In this document: positions 32,699-45,732 of the stretch, piece by piece
How the letters are laid out: each line of letters starts with the position of its first letter
How positions within the stretch are numbered: position 1 is the first letter of the stretch
Origin: Rosa chinensis
Taxonomy: Eukaryota; Streptophyta; Magnoliopsida; Rosales; Rosaceae
Assembly (NCBI RefSeq): GCF_002994745.2
Contig: NC_037089.1
Coordinates: forward strand, 83,848,347-83,912,346
DNA length: 64,000 bases
Reading direction: 5' to 3'
Notes under the pieces: model-generated
The model's database searches: none
The model's input: only the letters and a program-made list of their open reading frames with translations
What the model was told of the DNA's origin: nothing
Program-made: the position numbers and the translations under genes

Positions 32699-35600
32699 CC
32701 ATGAAGGGGACTGTGATAGTGTGAAGCATAAGAATTTGAGCAGGAGGCAAGCTTGTACAATAAGTTATATATCTGCATTCTGCAATTCTTGCAGTTATTT
32801 ATGATTTTCGCCTCCTTTAGGAGTTAGGATTTGTGGAGTGATTAATTATCAAAAATTTTGGAGAAGGTAGGTTTAATGAAGCTCACTAGTTTGATGTCCA
32901 AGTCCTGAGCATTCTGTAATGTGATTCGTGACTGTTTGAATTTCCAACCTTACTGTAAAGTTGTTCATGGGCATGAAAAGAAACCCAATTAAGCTTCTCT
33001 CAAACACAATATACAGTTTAAAGATTAGAACTTGCTAAAGATGGGAACTTTCAATATATCTCACTGGTAAGCTTGCCCCATATTCAATGTTTTGGAGACA
33101 AGTTGATGGATAGGAATCTATTTTGAACTGAAGAAAAAGAGATACCAGGGGGAAGTTGATACTAAAAGAACATTCAAACACCCTAAAGGTTCTAGTCTAG
33201 TCCCACATTGCATACAATATCTATGGAGTCGGTACCTAACTTGTATGATTCACTGGCTTTCTAATAGTTAGGCTTTCTTCAAGTGGCCTTCATTGTGATT
33301 GTGTTCCCCAAGTAAAGCAAATCCCTTCTCTTCGTGTAACTAAAAGCAATTCTCTTCCAATAAAGGTACTCAATTACCCAAACAATCCTTTGAATGGTGC
33401 ATAATTTGCTTATACTTGCCATTTAAGCTATTTTCAGTTTCATCATTATCTTCAAAAGATCTATCCAAGATGTACTTTCAAACATAACCACGTAAAAAAT
33501 ATTTGATTCAAAAAGAAAAAGTCATTGAATTCAAAGTGAAAAAACATGAATATGCAAAGTGAAAAACGAAGGAGCCAACTCTGTTGATTGCTTTATCTTT
33601 TGGTTCCTTTACTCGTGCTGATTTTGATTGATTCAAGAGGGAAAGAGAAGGCCCAAAGTAAATGAGATTCAAATTTACAGTCCTTTTTTGATGCACAGGA
33701 GACAGATTCCCCTCTCGTGCAGTTCCTTTGATTGAAAGAATCAAGGAGAGAGCATATCTTTTACCCCCCTAAAACAACAATTCCACCCAAATTACTGTGT
33801 AAATAGTTAATGGTTGAAAAAAGGTGGCACATCTGATCACATTTTAGGTAAATGCCTTGCTGAGTGGGTTTTGGTATCAATACTTGAGAAGTGTATTCCA
33901 ACTACTCCAACTAGAATAGCCATAGTTCATTGAAAACGAACTTACAAAATGAAAAATTCAAATTTCGGGGACCCTACAAGTGTGGTTCTTTAAGAATATT
34001 GTTAGTCATTGTGCTTCAAAAGGTCAATTTGTAAAATTTGGGGATAAGAGATTTGAACCAGGACTTTGCTAACATACAACTCTTAATAAATGAGACAGTA
34101 ATGTATATTAAGCTAACAAGAAAAATCACGTAATAATTTTAAGTAACGATCTTTCAATGATTCAAATGGGTCTATATTTTTTAGTTCTATCAATTAGAAT
34201 ACCATTTTTGTCAATAATGAGTTCCTGTCATGGAAGAATTTGAAAAAAAAATTAGGGATTAACATAGTTTAGCAAGTTTGGACGTGCCACAGAGTCTTCT
34301 AAATATGACGTGTCATTTGAAATTTACAAGTGCCATGAGCTTGGTATTCGAAGAAAACGAGTTTGAGAATACGCTTCAACTTGCAGAACATTGAGATATT
34401 GAACAAACTAGTTTTTTTTGTTATGAATTTCTTACTTTGTGACATTGAAAAATTGTAGAAAAAGATCATTATGTTCATACCACCTAGCTTCCAAGTGTAA
34501 ATGCCAAAGATTAAGGCTCGCTAACCTTGAAAACAAGGGCCAAACGCCAATAATACGATCAAACACGCCCAGATTGAGGATGTCAAGCCCTCCTCGGCAT
34601 GACACCGAGCCCACTCGCACTGAACCCCTTACGGATTCCTGTTCCCATTTCCCAAAACGTGCAAAACTCATCTGCCACTTTTGGAGAACGCACATTCTCC
34701 CACATTAAAAGTAGATAAATCTCCAATCTCAAAACATGCTATACAAGACGCCTCCACTTCCATATCAAGTAAGTCACCACTATCTCTCTCCTCTAATTGT
34801 TAACATAATTCCTGATACTGACTTAGGCATCGGAGGATTATAATCATTATACAGGTTGGCACACCCGCTCTACCCCTGACATCTCTCGGTTTTGCAGGAC
34901 ACTTGACATCTAGCAACTTAGTGGAGAGACTCGGAACCCATCTCAGGATAGACTCAACTCTCGGAGACCAACAGAAACACATTCTTTACCAATGATGAAA
35001 TTAAGAAATTAGATAATTTTGAATAGAAATAGGGATTTGCGTGGTTTGGTACGTCGAGTTAACTACTTACAGTCTAAATAAAAAGTTAAAAAAATTAAAG
35101 TTTTAGTTGATACCGATGACTAAAATATCATGTAACAGGAAGGCGGGAAGCATCGCTCTAGAATTTTAACACCACCACTTAACAAACATTATGTTTTTTA
35201 GATAGTATAAATGGCTTGCTTATCTCATGTCATGCCATCTGTGATGACACTTTAGAGGTGCCGTGCTGAATATGGCGACAGTAGTACTAGTGGATTAGGC
35301 ACGTTGAGCTGGTCAATTTCATATCATATGAACGTCAAGTTGGCCTTGCAAAAGTTTCACATAATCACTATGCAAGCTACTCAACCATAGATAACAACCA
35401 TATTCGGTGCCTAAAACTATTTCGTTGCCACTGTGTTTGTGCATTGTGTGATTATAGCTAGCTGTTCTACACTTTTACATATGAAAATGGTGACCAGAAA
35501 CGATAACGCAGGGCCGATGACTATTTGATATAATATAGAACAAATATGATAATTGAGCTGCTCCATATATATTATATATACACCAAAACCTCCCAAGCCA

Positions 35601-36309
35601 AGGGCAGTAGCCAATACACCATTTATGTCGCTGCTATACACTAATCTATCCAAGTAGTTAGAAAAGAGTAGTGAAAATTGAAATCACCAATCTACAAACC
35701 CTCATATTGCTGTCCTCAGTTGAAAAACAAAACAAGGTTACTACTTACTGATGATATATAAGCAGTAGGAAAGTGAGAAACAAACAAGGCGAAGTACTCT
35801 ACAGCTCTTTATAAGCAGGTTTGAACACAATATAGAAAGGCTCAGTCTGTATTGATTAGTCCAACTAAGTTCAGTGAGTATAAGAAATTCATTTGGGAAA
35901 GCCAAAAAAAAAACAAACTGATTATGAACACTGTTAGCTTTCCTAAAGAGTAAATAGAACCTAACCATTACAGGGAAAAACAAAAAGTATTTCCCTGTGT
36001 GGTAAGGAGATACGACATTACTTTCATCCCAAAATTTAATGGCCATAAACAGGAAGTATATTACATTTATCACTGCACCTCAGTTGAGTTTTGTTTCATA
36101 TATATAATATAACAAAGGGCAAACAAATCATAGGAGGCCTTCTGTTCATGCAGTTTATTGTATTATACAGCTAAACTACAAAAATAGGGAAAACCAGCTA
36201 AAATGAAGATCACACCATTTACATATGGACCTTTGAGAACTTACCTCGAGATGAATTTCTGTAACCACATTGTCATCCTGTTTCTTCATTGATTCAAGTC
36301 TAAACTGAG
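32699..36309. other. Intergenic DNA between CLE25 and BIR2
   Basis: No gene recognised. 34500-34990 looks like a retrotransposon LTR fragment (separate entry). The last few hundred bases before 36310 are likely BIR2 3' UTR. Confidence 0.5.
34500..34990. mobile_element. Possible LTR fragment of a Ty3-type retrotransposon
   Basis: The stretch contains TGACTTAGGCATCGGAGG followed by GACATCTCTCGGTTTTGCAGG, a combination I associate with plant Ty3/gypsy LTRs, and GC content above the surroundings. Ends and target duplication were not found, and no internal coding region is present. Confidence 0.35.
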
Positions 36310-38100
36310 TCATTCATTATCTGGCTTGCGAAAAATCAAAGGAAACTCATCATCTTGTTCAGAGAAACTATGGTCTCTGCGCATACTCTTCAATGAGTGG
36401 TAAACCTGGTACATAGACCACCTATCCTTGGGTCGGGAAACAACACAATTACAAGCAATTTTCAGAAATTGTAGAATTTCATCGTCGTGTCCTTTTCCAG
36501 AGATATCCTTATCAATGGCATCCTTGTTTTGACCAGAACTTGAGAGATGATTCACCCAATCAACAACATTACCCTTAAAACCTTCTTCAGCAGTGCCGAC
36601 TTCAAGAGGCTTTTGCCCAGTCGCCAACTCCAGAAGTACTATGCCAAATCCATAAACGTCCCCTTTCAGTGAAGCTACCATAGTACTTGGATACTCAGGA
36701 GCTATATAACCAAGCTCTCCCAAGTCTCCATTAACGAAACTGCTATCATGAGAATCAGACGTCATAAGCTTTGCCAACCCAAAGTCCATTATCCTAGCAT
36801 CAAAATCCTCATCAAGGAGAATCACATTGGAGCAGATGTTTTGGTGTATGATTGGAGGCTGGCAACCATGGTGAAGCCAAGCAAGTCCCCTTGCAGCACC
36901 CAAACCAATCCTATATCTAGTTGGCCAATCCAATCCAGGGCCACTTCCATGTAACAAAGAATACAAAGTCCCATTCGACAAGTACTTATAGACCAGAAGC
37001 TTTTCCTCCTCCACAACACAGAACCCCAAAAGGGGTGCCAAATTCGGATGCCTTAGCTGTCCTAACCGGTTCATCTCCAACCGAAACTGCTTCTCCCCAA
37101 GTTTACAAGTACTGAGCCGCTTAATTGCCAGCGCCGACCCATCAGGCAGTAGAGCCTTGTAAGTAGTCCCAGTCCTAGTGGAAATGATCACATTTTCCTG
37201 GCTGAAATTATTCGTAGCGGCCATCAAATCCGCCAACTTAACTTTCACAAGCGGTTTCTGAAACAAGGAAACTTGCACCAGCCTATGAGCCCTCAACCTC
37301 TCCGCCCAATCCTCTCTCCCAACACCAAACCCTCCCTTCCTCTTCTTGCTCAGCCTCAAATGGTACCACCACCACAACCCCAGAGCCAACAACAAAGACG
37401 CCGCTGCGCCAAACACCCCAGCAGCAATTATAATAGCAAGATTCTTCTTACTCAATCCACCACACTTCTTAAGCGGCCCTCCACACAGCCCGCTATTCCC
37501 GGCAAAATCAGCCTTATCAAAACGCTGAAAAAACTGTGGTATAGTCCCACTCAACTGATTATTCGCCACAGAAAATTTCTTGAGCCTGGTAAAGCTAGAA
37601 AACTCATAAGGAACACCACCCGTAAGCTTATTATCCGAAAGGATCAGACCGTTCAAGAAAGTACACTTTTGCAAATCAGCCGGGATTGGACCCGTGAATC
37701 CATTACCGGACAAATCCAAAGTAACCATGTACGGCAACCAAGCACACAGATCATTAGGGATCAGACCAGTAAGTTGGTTACCTGCTAGATCCAGATTCTG
37801 CAAACTAATGCAGTACTCAAGCGACTTGGGAATCGTGCCCGACAGAGACATGTCCCTCAGCTCAAGGTTGTAGATTCGATTCTCGCGGTCGTTCCAGCAA
37901 GAGACACCCACAAAGTGGCAGATGAAGCCCACGGAGGCGTTGTTGAAGTCCCAAGAGGTGAGCTTTCCATCTGGGTCTTTGAAAGCTTGTTTGAGTCCCT
38001 TGAGACACTTGACGTCGTCTTCAACAATAGCTCCATAGCCAGAAAAGCAGCTCAAGAACAACAGGAGGGTCACAACCCAGGTCGAACTTGAGCTCAGCAT
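36310..38100 (-). CDS. BIR2: BIR2-type leucine-rich-repeat receptor pseudokinase
   Basis: One exon, 596 residues, minus strand. An in-frame upstream Met exists at 38283, but the ATG at 38100 opens directly into a signal peptide (MLSSSSTWVVTLLLFLSCFS). Then come an LRR N-terminal cap with paired Cys and about four LRRs ending at a SGTIPQFFQRF repeat. A transmembrane helix lies at about 220-245 and a kinase-like domain from about 297. The domain lacks a proper Gly-rich loop (STRTGTTY) and has HQN in place of HRD near 418, although the VAIK-type Lys (LAIKRL) and DFG are kept. This is the pattern of BIR2, an inactive kinase that holds BAK1 away from immune receptors at the plasma membrane. A CT repeat at 38240-38263 lies in the leader. 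Arabidopsis counterpart At3g28450. Confidence 0.93.
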   Translation of the reverse strand: MLSSSSTWVVTLLLFLSCFSGYGAIVEDDVKCLKGLKQAFKDPDGKLTSWDFNNASVGFICHFVGVSCWNDRENRIYNLELRDMSLSGTIPKSLEYCISLQNLDLAGNQLTGLIPNDLCAWLPYMVTLDLSGNGFTGPIPADLQKCTFLNGLILSDNKLTGGVPYEFSSFTRLKKFSVANNQLSGTIPQFFQRFDKADFAGNSGLCGGPLKKCGGLSKKNLAIIIAAGVFGAAASLLLALGLWWWYHLRLSKKRKGGFGVGREDWAERLRAHRLVQVSLFQKPLVKVKLADLMAATNNFSQENVIISTRTGTTYKALLPDGSALAIKRLSTCKLGEKQFRLEMNRLGQLRHPNLAPLLGFCVVEEEKLLVYKYLSNGTLYSLLHGSGPGLDWPTRYRIGLGAARGLAWLHHGCQPPIIHQNICSNVILLDEDFDARIMDFGLAKLMTSDSHDSSFVNGDLGELGYIAPEYPSTMVASLKGDVYGFGIVLLELATGQKPLEVGTAEEGFKGNVVDWVNHLSSSGQNKDAIDKDISGKGHDDEILQFLKIACNCVVSRPKDRWSMYQVYHSLKSMRRDHSFSEQDDEFPLIFRKPDNE

Positions 38101-38741
38101 AGTTCGGAAGTGGAAATATGATCGATCGGAAATGGAGATATGGGTTCTGCGATTGGGGTCTAAAAGAGAAAAGGGTGTGGAGGAATGGTCAAAATTGCGC
38201 GTATTCTGAAAAGGGCCATTGACTTCTGGGTCTGTATGACTCTCTCTCTCTCTCTCTCTCTCTAACTCTGTTAAAACACTCAAGACAGGTTCTTTCAGGG
38301 AAAATGGCTCGAATTTAGGTGCTTTCTTTTCAGTAATTGAATTGCTAAATTCAAATCAAAGACTGAGAGTGAGAGGGGGTGATTGATTGAGAAACTTGCA
38401 TTAGGGGGTGGTTGTTGTTTTGACTAAAAGATTAAAGCTTTTGTTTTAAGGCAGGGGTTTTGTAATTGATGGCTTTATTTTTGACTAGGTCCACCAAGAA
38501 TGGCTGAAACTGGAGTGGAAATGAATATACTCCTCTATTTTTTATTATCTGGAGTAACTAATTTTGGTAACTAATTTGACCAAAAACAAGGAGAAGAAAA
38601 TTTGTAGTTTATGGAGTGAGGAATACTAGCTAATGGGTTGGCTTTTTGTGGATAGCCAATGAGGTTGAAGGAATATGCATCTTTGAGACTTTGACTCCCA
38701 CTGGTCTTTTGGAATGGATTTGAAAAACTAAAACTTGGGAA

Positions 38742-38776
<35 letters not shown>

Positions 38777-41003
38777 CCGATTCAACCTCACTAACCTTTA
38801 TTTTATTATCTCAACAAAAAAAACTAAACTTTATTTTATTTGTAAGGTTGTCGTTACGAATAGATGCAAAATAGACATGAAAAGGAAAAATAGTTGTTAA
38901 TAGAACGTCGTAAGTTTTAGATGGGATGTAAATAAATTCGAAAGTTATATGATATATTAATGTACTGATGCATTAATTAAGTAGATTAAATTTTATATAA
39001 AGTTGAACTGACTTCATATATTAGTAGATCAATTTTGTTTGATCTTGAATGAGTTTACCACTATATCGAAATAGTCTATTTTTATATCAAACTAATTTAC
39101 TTGATGTATCAGTACATTAGTGTACCGTAAATGATTTAAAAGAAATTTACTTGTTCATTCTAGCTTATAGGTAGTAATCTATTACTCTCGATTTGATTTG
39201 TTTTGGATGCAGTAAATTTCATTTGTCCTAAGATAAACAAGTATATCTCGTTGGGTAAGTGACCTTCAATTTGATTCATTTTAGACAAAGATGATTTTCA
39301 AAGGGTAACTCAAGAATTAATTATTTAGATTATGAAAGTCATGATTAAAAATATGTTTATCAGAAGAACAGGTAATTCTAATAACTTTTCATGAAAAGTT
39401 ATAATTTATTCATAGTTGTTTTTGAAGGACATTCCAAATAATTTGCTCACCTTTTTACCAGACAAAAAATGATGTGGTTATACATTTAACTCTCTATCCA
39501 TATTGAAAGAAAGTTTCAAGTATAAATAACATAACTGCTAATATGAGTTAACAAGTGATAACTTTGCATTCGACGTGCTAGCAATGTGCCCGCGTTTCTC
39601 GCGGGTGATATTATGATGTTAATGGAAAATAGGTCAACTAAAAAGAAAGACATAAAATAATGGTAGTTTGGCTAATTACACTTTTATCTATTTATATTCT
39701 ATTAACTTAATTTGATAATTATGTTATCGAATGGTATTATAGGTATTTCAAAATTTGGTGAAGCCTTTTGACACCAAAAGAGGGCCTCAATTTATAGTAG
39801 TAAAGATAAGCTGAATCCATCAATCCATATGTCTAAATTAACAAAAACAAATAAAAGTTGATCGACTAACCAATTATTGGGAAGGTGGTAATTAGTGAGA
39901 TATTCTACAGTATATTTTATGGAATACTGAAACTACGCAGTTAATAGTTGACGGTTTTGTAATACTTGCATCTTCTAGAATTTTGTTTCAATACTCCAAA
40001 ATATTAGAGAACTTTCATTAATTAATGATAAAATTCTGTTGTATGAATTGTCCAACTCGTCAATCTCAATCATAACACATTGATGAGTTAAACATATTAA
40101 CGAGACTGCTGCTACTGGAGGAATTGATAATCAAACACGACGTGATCGTTAATTCGAGTTTCTTCTTTTCAGATCACGAAACACGCACACCAAAGACCTC
40201 GACTCATGTTGGTAGGGACATGTAGGCGATGTCCAAGTTTGCATACTCAGTATACCTTGTCTGCCCTAACGAGGCGGTGGATCATGCATTGGTTGCAACC
40301 TCCTGGTGGCGAGATGAAACGACGTGTTGTCAGTTTTGTTTCTGATTGGCAGCATATTGGGAAAGCTATTACTTTATTATTCGGGAGGTTCTCTTGATGT
40401 GTATTGTAATCAGGGATTTTGGTATCATGTTCCCTCTATGTATTCATCCGTTTCATTAGTAAAGGACTGAAGGCAACCGCACAGCCCTTATTTAAAAAGT
40501 AAAAAATAAAAGAATTCACCCGGCACGCTGCGCCGGTCAGTTCAAATTTTAAAACTACTGACCGCGCGTTTTAGAAAAGAAACAGAAAAAAGGAAAGAAA
40601 ACCAAACGACCCGCGTTGCTCGCCTGAACTACTCTACCGCTTTTTATTTCCCGGTGGGGCCCACTTCCTCCTCCTTTGCGCGCCTTTCGCTGTCGGCGAA
40701 ATGACGAAACCAACCCCCAATCATTTCGGTAGTTGAACGAAACGGCATCCCTTGTCCCACTATCCGATGTCGTTTCGTTAACCCCCGCCCTCATAGACCC
40801 CCGGTCCTTATCCAGAAAATGCCACAGAAGTCCCCAACGAGACGCAGTGAGGGAATCGTAATTCAAACCCAAGTCCAGGGGTATAAGAGTAAATTCGAGA
40901 GACATTCAGTTTTTTCGTAACAGAAACGAGCACACGCCAAACAAACACACTCAGAGAGTCCGGTGGTGGTCCGAAAGAAGAAGAAGAAGAAGAAGAATCC
41001 GCG
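38101..41003. other. Intergenic DNA between BIR2 and the coiled-coil gene
   Basis: Contains an AT microsatellite (38744-38774) and repeat-like sequence at about 39580-39811, starting near GCTAGCAATGTGCCCGCG and ending near TTTATAGTAGTAAAGAT, a signature common at ends of unclassified plant transposons. A possible LINE or other retroelement tail lies at 40200-40500. A GC-rich promoter-like region covers 40560-41003. No intact gene recognised. Confidence 0.45.
38744..38774. repeat. AT dinucleotide microsatellite
   Basis: Uninterrupted AT/TA run of 31 bases upstream of the BIR2 gene. Confidence 0.95.
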
Positions 41004-43925
41004 ATGGAACACGAGCCGGAGGTGAATTTCCCGAAATGCCCCTCTACCTAACCGCCACCTCAACCGCCTTCCTCCGGCGGTTCGAAAGCTTGGCGATTTC
41101 GAATCTTTTGTTTTTTTGATTTTGACAATCGGGAAGTTCTGATTTGGTTTTTTTGTTTTTTGGTTTTTGGATGCAGAAAATGGCGGCGCTGAAGAAGGCG
41201 TACGCGGACATGATTCTCAACACGGCGAAGGAAGCGGCGGCGAGAGTAATGGCGGCGGAGCGGAAGGCTCTTCGGTTCGAGCACGATCTGCGTAGTACTA
41301 AAGACGAGGCGCTTCAGATGCTGGTCCGATTGAAGCAGATGATCGATTCCAAGGTGTTCGGTTTTTGAAATTTTGTGATTGCTTGAAATTTTGTTTGCAA
41401 TTTTGGTCTTGTTGCGAGTTTTGATGGATCCGATTCTTAGTTGCTGAAGAAGTGAACTTTGAAGATTGCTCAAGTTTTCTAATTTTTGTTTTTTTTTTTT
41501 TTTGGGTTCAAGCAATGCTCTAGTTTCCGAAATGTTACGCCTGTTAGTTGCTGCTTACTGTTGAACTTTAGCTCCAAACATATTGATTACACTGTGTTGA
41601 TCTCATCTATCACACACATTTTGTTATTTCTTTGATATGCGTCCCGTCTAGTTTTAGATTTCCGACTTTCTGATGTGTGGTAGTGTAGAAGTACCTTCCC
41701 TGGTATTGCTTGTTAGTTCTTTTGACTCTGTGCCGTGGTGTGATACTACGATATGGTAGCATTTTCGTAAGAGCATGCTCTTTGTTATCATTTGCCTTCA
41801 AAGCCTGTTGAAAATTAAATAAAAGAAATAGGTCCTTCCCTTTTGCTTCTCTGTATCCGTCCATGGAATGTTTGTTTTACAGTTGTTTGCTTGGAATGAT
41901 GCATCTTTGTTTGTGAGAAGTTGAGAACTCACCTGGGAGATCTTGAATGACTGGTTTACTTCCTCTTGTGCGGTATATTTAGTCATTTGTTTCTTTTATG
42001 CATATAGTTTTTACATTTAGATGAAATTGATCAACATTTTCGTTGATGCAGACAAGTGAAGCACAGATTACATCCTTGAAACAAGAAAGAAAGATTGAAG
42101 AGCTTGAAGCGCAGCTCTATGAGGCGGAGGATATCATAACTGACCTAAGATCAGAGTTGAAACAAGCATGGGGCAAATTAGAGAGGGTGAATCCCAACCA
42201 AGTGCAGCCTTTGAATGGACAAACCACAAGGGAAGATGCCTCATTTTCCGGAAATGTGACACCTGAGCCCATCACAATTTCTCCTTCAGGTTTAGGGCAT
42301 GAAGATGCTCCAAGTTCTGGCCTGAAGAACATCCCAGTGATTAGAGGTCTGGACCATAAGGTCTGTAATGGAATAGAACAAACTGAGCAGTTGAGTGTTT
42401 GTGATTTGGACAAATTTTATGCCCCTGTCTCTGACTTTGACTCAATAATCATGAGAAGTAAGGAGCCTGAGCTGCTCAGAAATGGATGTACACAGAGAGT
42501 TCGTGCTTTTGAAAGAAACTCATTTGATGGTAAAGTGCCGCTTTCTGGATATGAGGACAATCAGAAGTCTCAGAGCAAGAAGGAGTTGATAGTCAAAGCA
42601 AGTGACAATGGCATGGAAGTAGTTAAGAAAACATCTTTAGGAGAAACCAAAACCCCTGTTAAAGTCCGCACAATACGAAGAAGGAAGACTCAATTTGGGA
42701 AAGACAAAACCTCACACCAATATTGTCCTAGTCAACTCATGAGATCACGTCAACCTTCTTCAGTCAATGGGAATGACAGATCCCATGAAGATGTGTATAT
42801 TGCACCCTCAATCAATGCTGAAATGGAGGGTATCAGGAGAAGTTCCAGTGGGTTGGAAGAGAAATTGCGGCATAGTAGATGCCATCCTATAGATTGTAAG
42901 ATCATTCAGAAGGGCAAAAGGAAAAGGAAAATACAAAGTAAGGACGGCATTAGTACCTCATTCACGAGTACTGGACAGCCATCTCCTGTTCTTTCCCGCT
43001 GCAGGACTTTCGCATACTTAATCAATGGTGATGTTAAATCTTGTGAAGATCGACCAAACACAGCTGAAAACAATGAAGCTAAGATGAAGCCACTGCCCCG
43101 ACTGGATCCGGGAAGGACGTTAATTAGAAGTGATGTGGATCCTATATCAGGTTCAACTAGTGTTAAAGTCAGCATCAAGGGGATTAGTAAATATGGACCT
43201 GGCCAGAATGATGCAGACAAAGGCAGTGAGTTGATTGGTATGCCTGTTTTGATAAAGCAAGGAAAGGATGTTGTGGAGAATTCAGAGGCTCCGAGTTCTG
43301 AATATAGCCTTGGTACTGATATTGTATCAGGGATGAATTCTGAAATAACAGATGTGAAAGTATCAGAACAATCAAGTGAATCTCCTAGTCACGTGGACAA
43401 CAGTACACTTCTCAAGTACACTTTCCAGAGGAAGCGCAAGAATTCCTCAAGCAACCCTGGGGAAACTGCTTCATTTGAGGAGAACACTTCTAAGAGGAGG
43501 GCGGAAGAGAGAGAATCTATTGCACCACAGCCACAGATGACAAATGAATCATCTAGGGACAGTCGGCGGCTGGCCCAGGTTGCTCGACAGGTTGGTTATA
43601 ACTTATTACTGTACTTAATATATCCCTTTCTTCCAGTACCTCAATGTGCCTGAGGAGACTTTAATTCAAAATTTACTTTGAAGTTCATTTTTCCATGGCT
43701 AGAGAATCATAAAAAAATTGATGAGGGTGGGGATTTTGCCACTTAACGAGTAGAATTTATCTCATATCTATTATGTGCTTTGATATGTATGTGGTGACTG
43801 GTTTTCTAAATTTCCAGTATATGCTTGTTGAGTTACTGCTTGGGGATGATTGATAAATTGACATCTCTTCATCTTTCATTCATTGGCAGCTCATATCATT
43901 GTCTGGGAAGAGATGGTACAAATAA
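41004..43925 (+). CDS. Plant coiled-coil protein of unknown function, probably nuclear
   Basis: Four exons: 41004-41021, 41177-41353, 42052-43590, 43890-43925, encoding 589 residues. The start MEHEPEKMAALKKAYADMIL joins exon 1 and 2 in frame. Residues 7-115 are charged and helix-prone (RIEELEAQLYEAE-type heptads from exon 3), a likely coiled coil. The long middle is polar and Lys/Arg-rich, with several basic clusters such as KGKRKRKIQ and a TIRRRKTQ segment that could act as nuclear localisation signals. The protein ends RLAQVARQLISLSGKRWYK, where the last 11 residues come from a tiny exon 4. I remember this as a conserved land-plant family, once loosely named p300/CBP acetyltransferase-related, but no catalytic domain is visible. 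Confidence 0.88.
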
Positions 43926-45479
43926 TGGTGACTTCCAAAATCCAACGAGCGTAATTGGATTTTGAAGTTTGGGTTACTTCTGGTAAAGAATGTGGACCGA
44001 GAGTGGAGCCGCATAATTGGGAAATGGCGGGAGGTGCTTAATTCTTCAAGGGCTTTGGAACGGTATGGGGGGTGGTGGAAAGTTTATGCAGAATCAGGGT
44101 TGAAAAATTAAGAGCTTTGGGGGGGTTTTCGAAGTTTTATGGTGGGGTTTGGTACTCATTTGGGAAATTAACATTTTTGGGAGCAGAGGAATAATGCTAT
44201 AAGTTATCATATTATTATTCTTAATAAGTTCAAATTTCAGATGAAAACCATGGGTTAGGCCTTTAAAGGGTATTCTCTTGGATAGCATGGCATCAAATCA
44301 ACCCAATGAACGTAAGTAATAGAATCTGTGCTTCTTGTAGAACCAATCCTTCGGGCTTCAGCTGAGTTTCTGACTCGGTTGCTTTTCTGGGCCAATAGAC
44401 TTGTTTAAAAACAATCTGCGTCTGGTGAACATCCACACACCTTAGTAACATGATCATTCAAATACAACGGGAGTTCCCGGAGTCATGTCCACAGACGTCG
44501 CAAGCTCTTGTTTATAAACATCCATGCATTCGAAAGTGTCATGTCTCATCCAAATTGATGGGATCTCACCAATCTCGTACATTTGTGAGGCGTAAAGCCA
44601 ATTGCAATAAGTTTAATAGCAGATTAAAAACTCCTACTCCTAGAACACCAGTATTACAGACTATAACTAAATGTAATATTCCTCTATGTTCTGTGTTGAT
44701 ATTTTCGTTTACGTTCATCAGATGTGCCCGACTTGTATCCGTTCTCCTGACCTTCAAAGTTCAAACTCAATCGAATGAAGAGAAATCAACATGTTATGCA
44801 GTATAACTGTATGATAAGCAATGAGTGCGACCAATATAAAGAAAAAAGGGAAAAGAAAAGAGAAGAAGATAGCAAAAAAACATGAATCTCCAATCAATCC
44901 CTATAGCTATATGTATTGTGTTATGCAAATAGGGAGAAGATCCTCCCATGGGCTTCTTTTTTACTTGAGCTTCCTAAGCTTTTAAAGAGATTAAGACACG
45001 TGGCAATCCACAACTCATTTGATATGTTTCAATTTCTTTGAAGATGGTTTCTATCTTTTTTGAGTTTTGTCTTTTTCCCAATATGTTATTCTTTTAGTTA
45101 ACTACAAAGCACTACCAGACAATAGATTTTTTGACAAATAAGTCCACAACATTTCCCACTATACAATTAAGGACAGACACTATTCTCCTTTTACCTTCAT
45201 TATTTTTTACACAGTATCAGCTCCTACACAGTATCAGCTTTTTATTGTACTGTTCTAGACTAAACACAGTATCAGCCTAGGGACTAGCCTTCAACATGCC
45301 ACAATTTCACCTAACGACTTCCTGTCTAGACGGCTACTAAAAGGGCGGAATCACTGCTGCCTTAGTATGATAAAGGGTTCAATCTATATAGCAAAACATA
45401 AAGACTGCTACTGCTTACTAACTGCTACTGTTACTTTAAACATAGGTGTAAAAACAGTAAAATATTTTTGTGACAGAGT
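43926..45479. other. Intergenic DNA left of the endogenous virus
   Basis: Starts with the 3' UTR of the coiled-coil gene. Further right no gene is visible. Three copies of ACACAGTATCAGC lie at 45209, 45226 and 45264. Where host DNA ends and viral sequence begins is uncertain, probably between 45300 and 45480. Confidence 0.4.
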
Positions 45480-45496
45480 ACTGGGCACAAACTGAA

Positions 45497-45506
45497 TTTA
45501 TTTATT
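45497..45506 (-). terminator. Polyadenylation signal of the endogenous virus
   Basis: AATAAATAAA on the minus strand, about 200 bases downstream of the expected transcription start. This places it as the signal that would end the pregenomic transcript. Confidence 0.6.
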
Positions 45507-45723
45507 CAAACATAAATACAGATACAGGACTCAGAGCCTCACTCTTGGGCAAACAGCTAGAAGCTGTTTAGCTACTCATAGCTGAGTTACAAAGACTTAC
45601 TTGTAATTGAAAGCACACTGTGTCCACAGATGGACTGCTACTATGAAATGCTCTCTCTTAGAGTTTATCGAATATGGAACTGATGTGTTTTTTTTCGAAT
45701 GCCTTCTAAGAGAAGCCAAAGCT

Positions 45724-45732
45724 CCTTATATA
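45724..45732 (-). promoter_or_regulatory. TATA box of the viral pregenomic promoter
   Basis: Minus-strand TATATAAGG, about 210 bases downstream of the polyprotein stop. It is where the promoter for full-length RNA is expected in a caulimovirid. A start site would fall near 45700, followed by a leader with a short self-complementary AGCTAAACAGC/TAGCTGTTT region. No clear as-1 TGACG pair upstream. Confidence 0.6.

Noticed and set aside
33200..33210. GTCCCACATTG, one base from the plant snRNA upstream element
   Set aside because: No snRNA sequence follows at the expected distance; similar strings are common in plant repeats.
40206..40397. Frame with W-x-P-P-x-G-x-x-K, possibly a LINE RNase H linker
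   Set aside because: The match is too short and no neighbouring reverse transcriptase was found.
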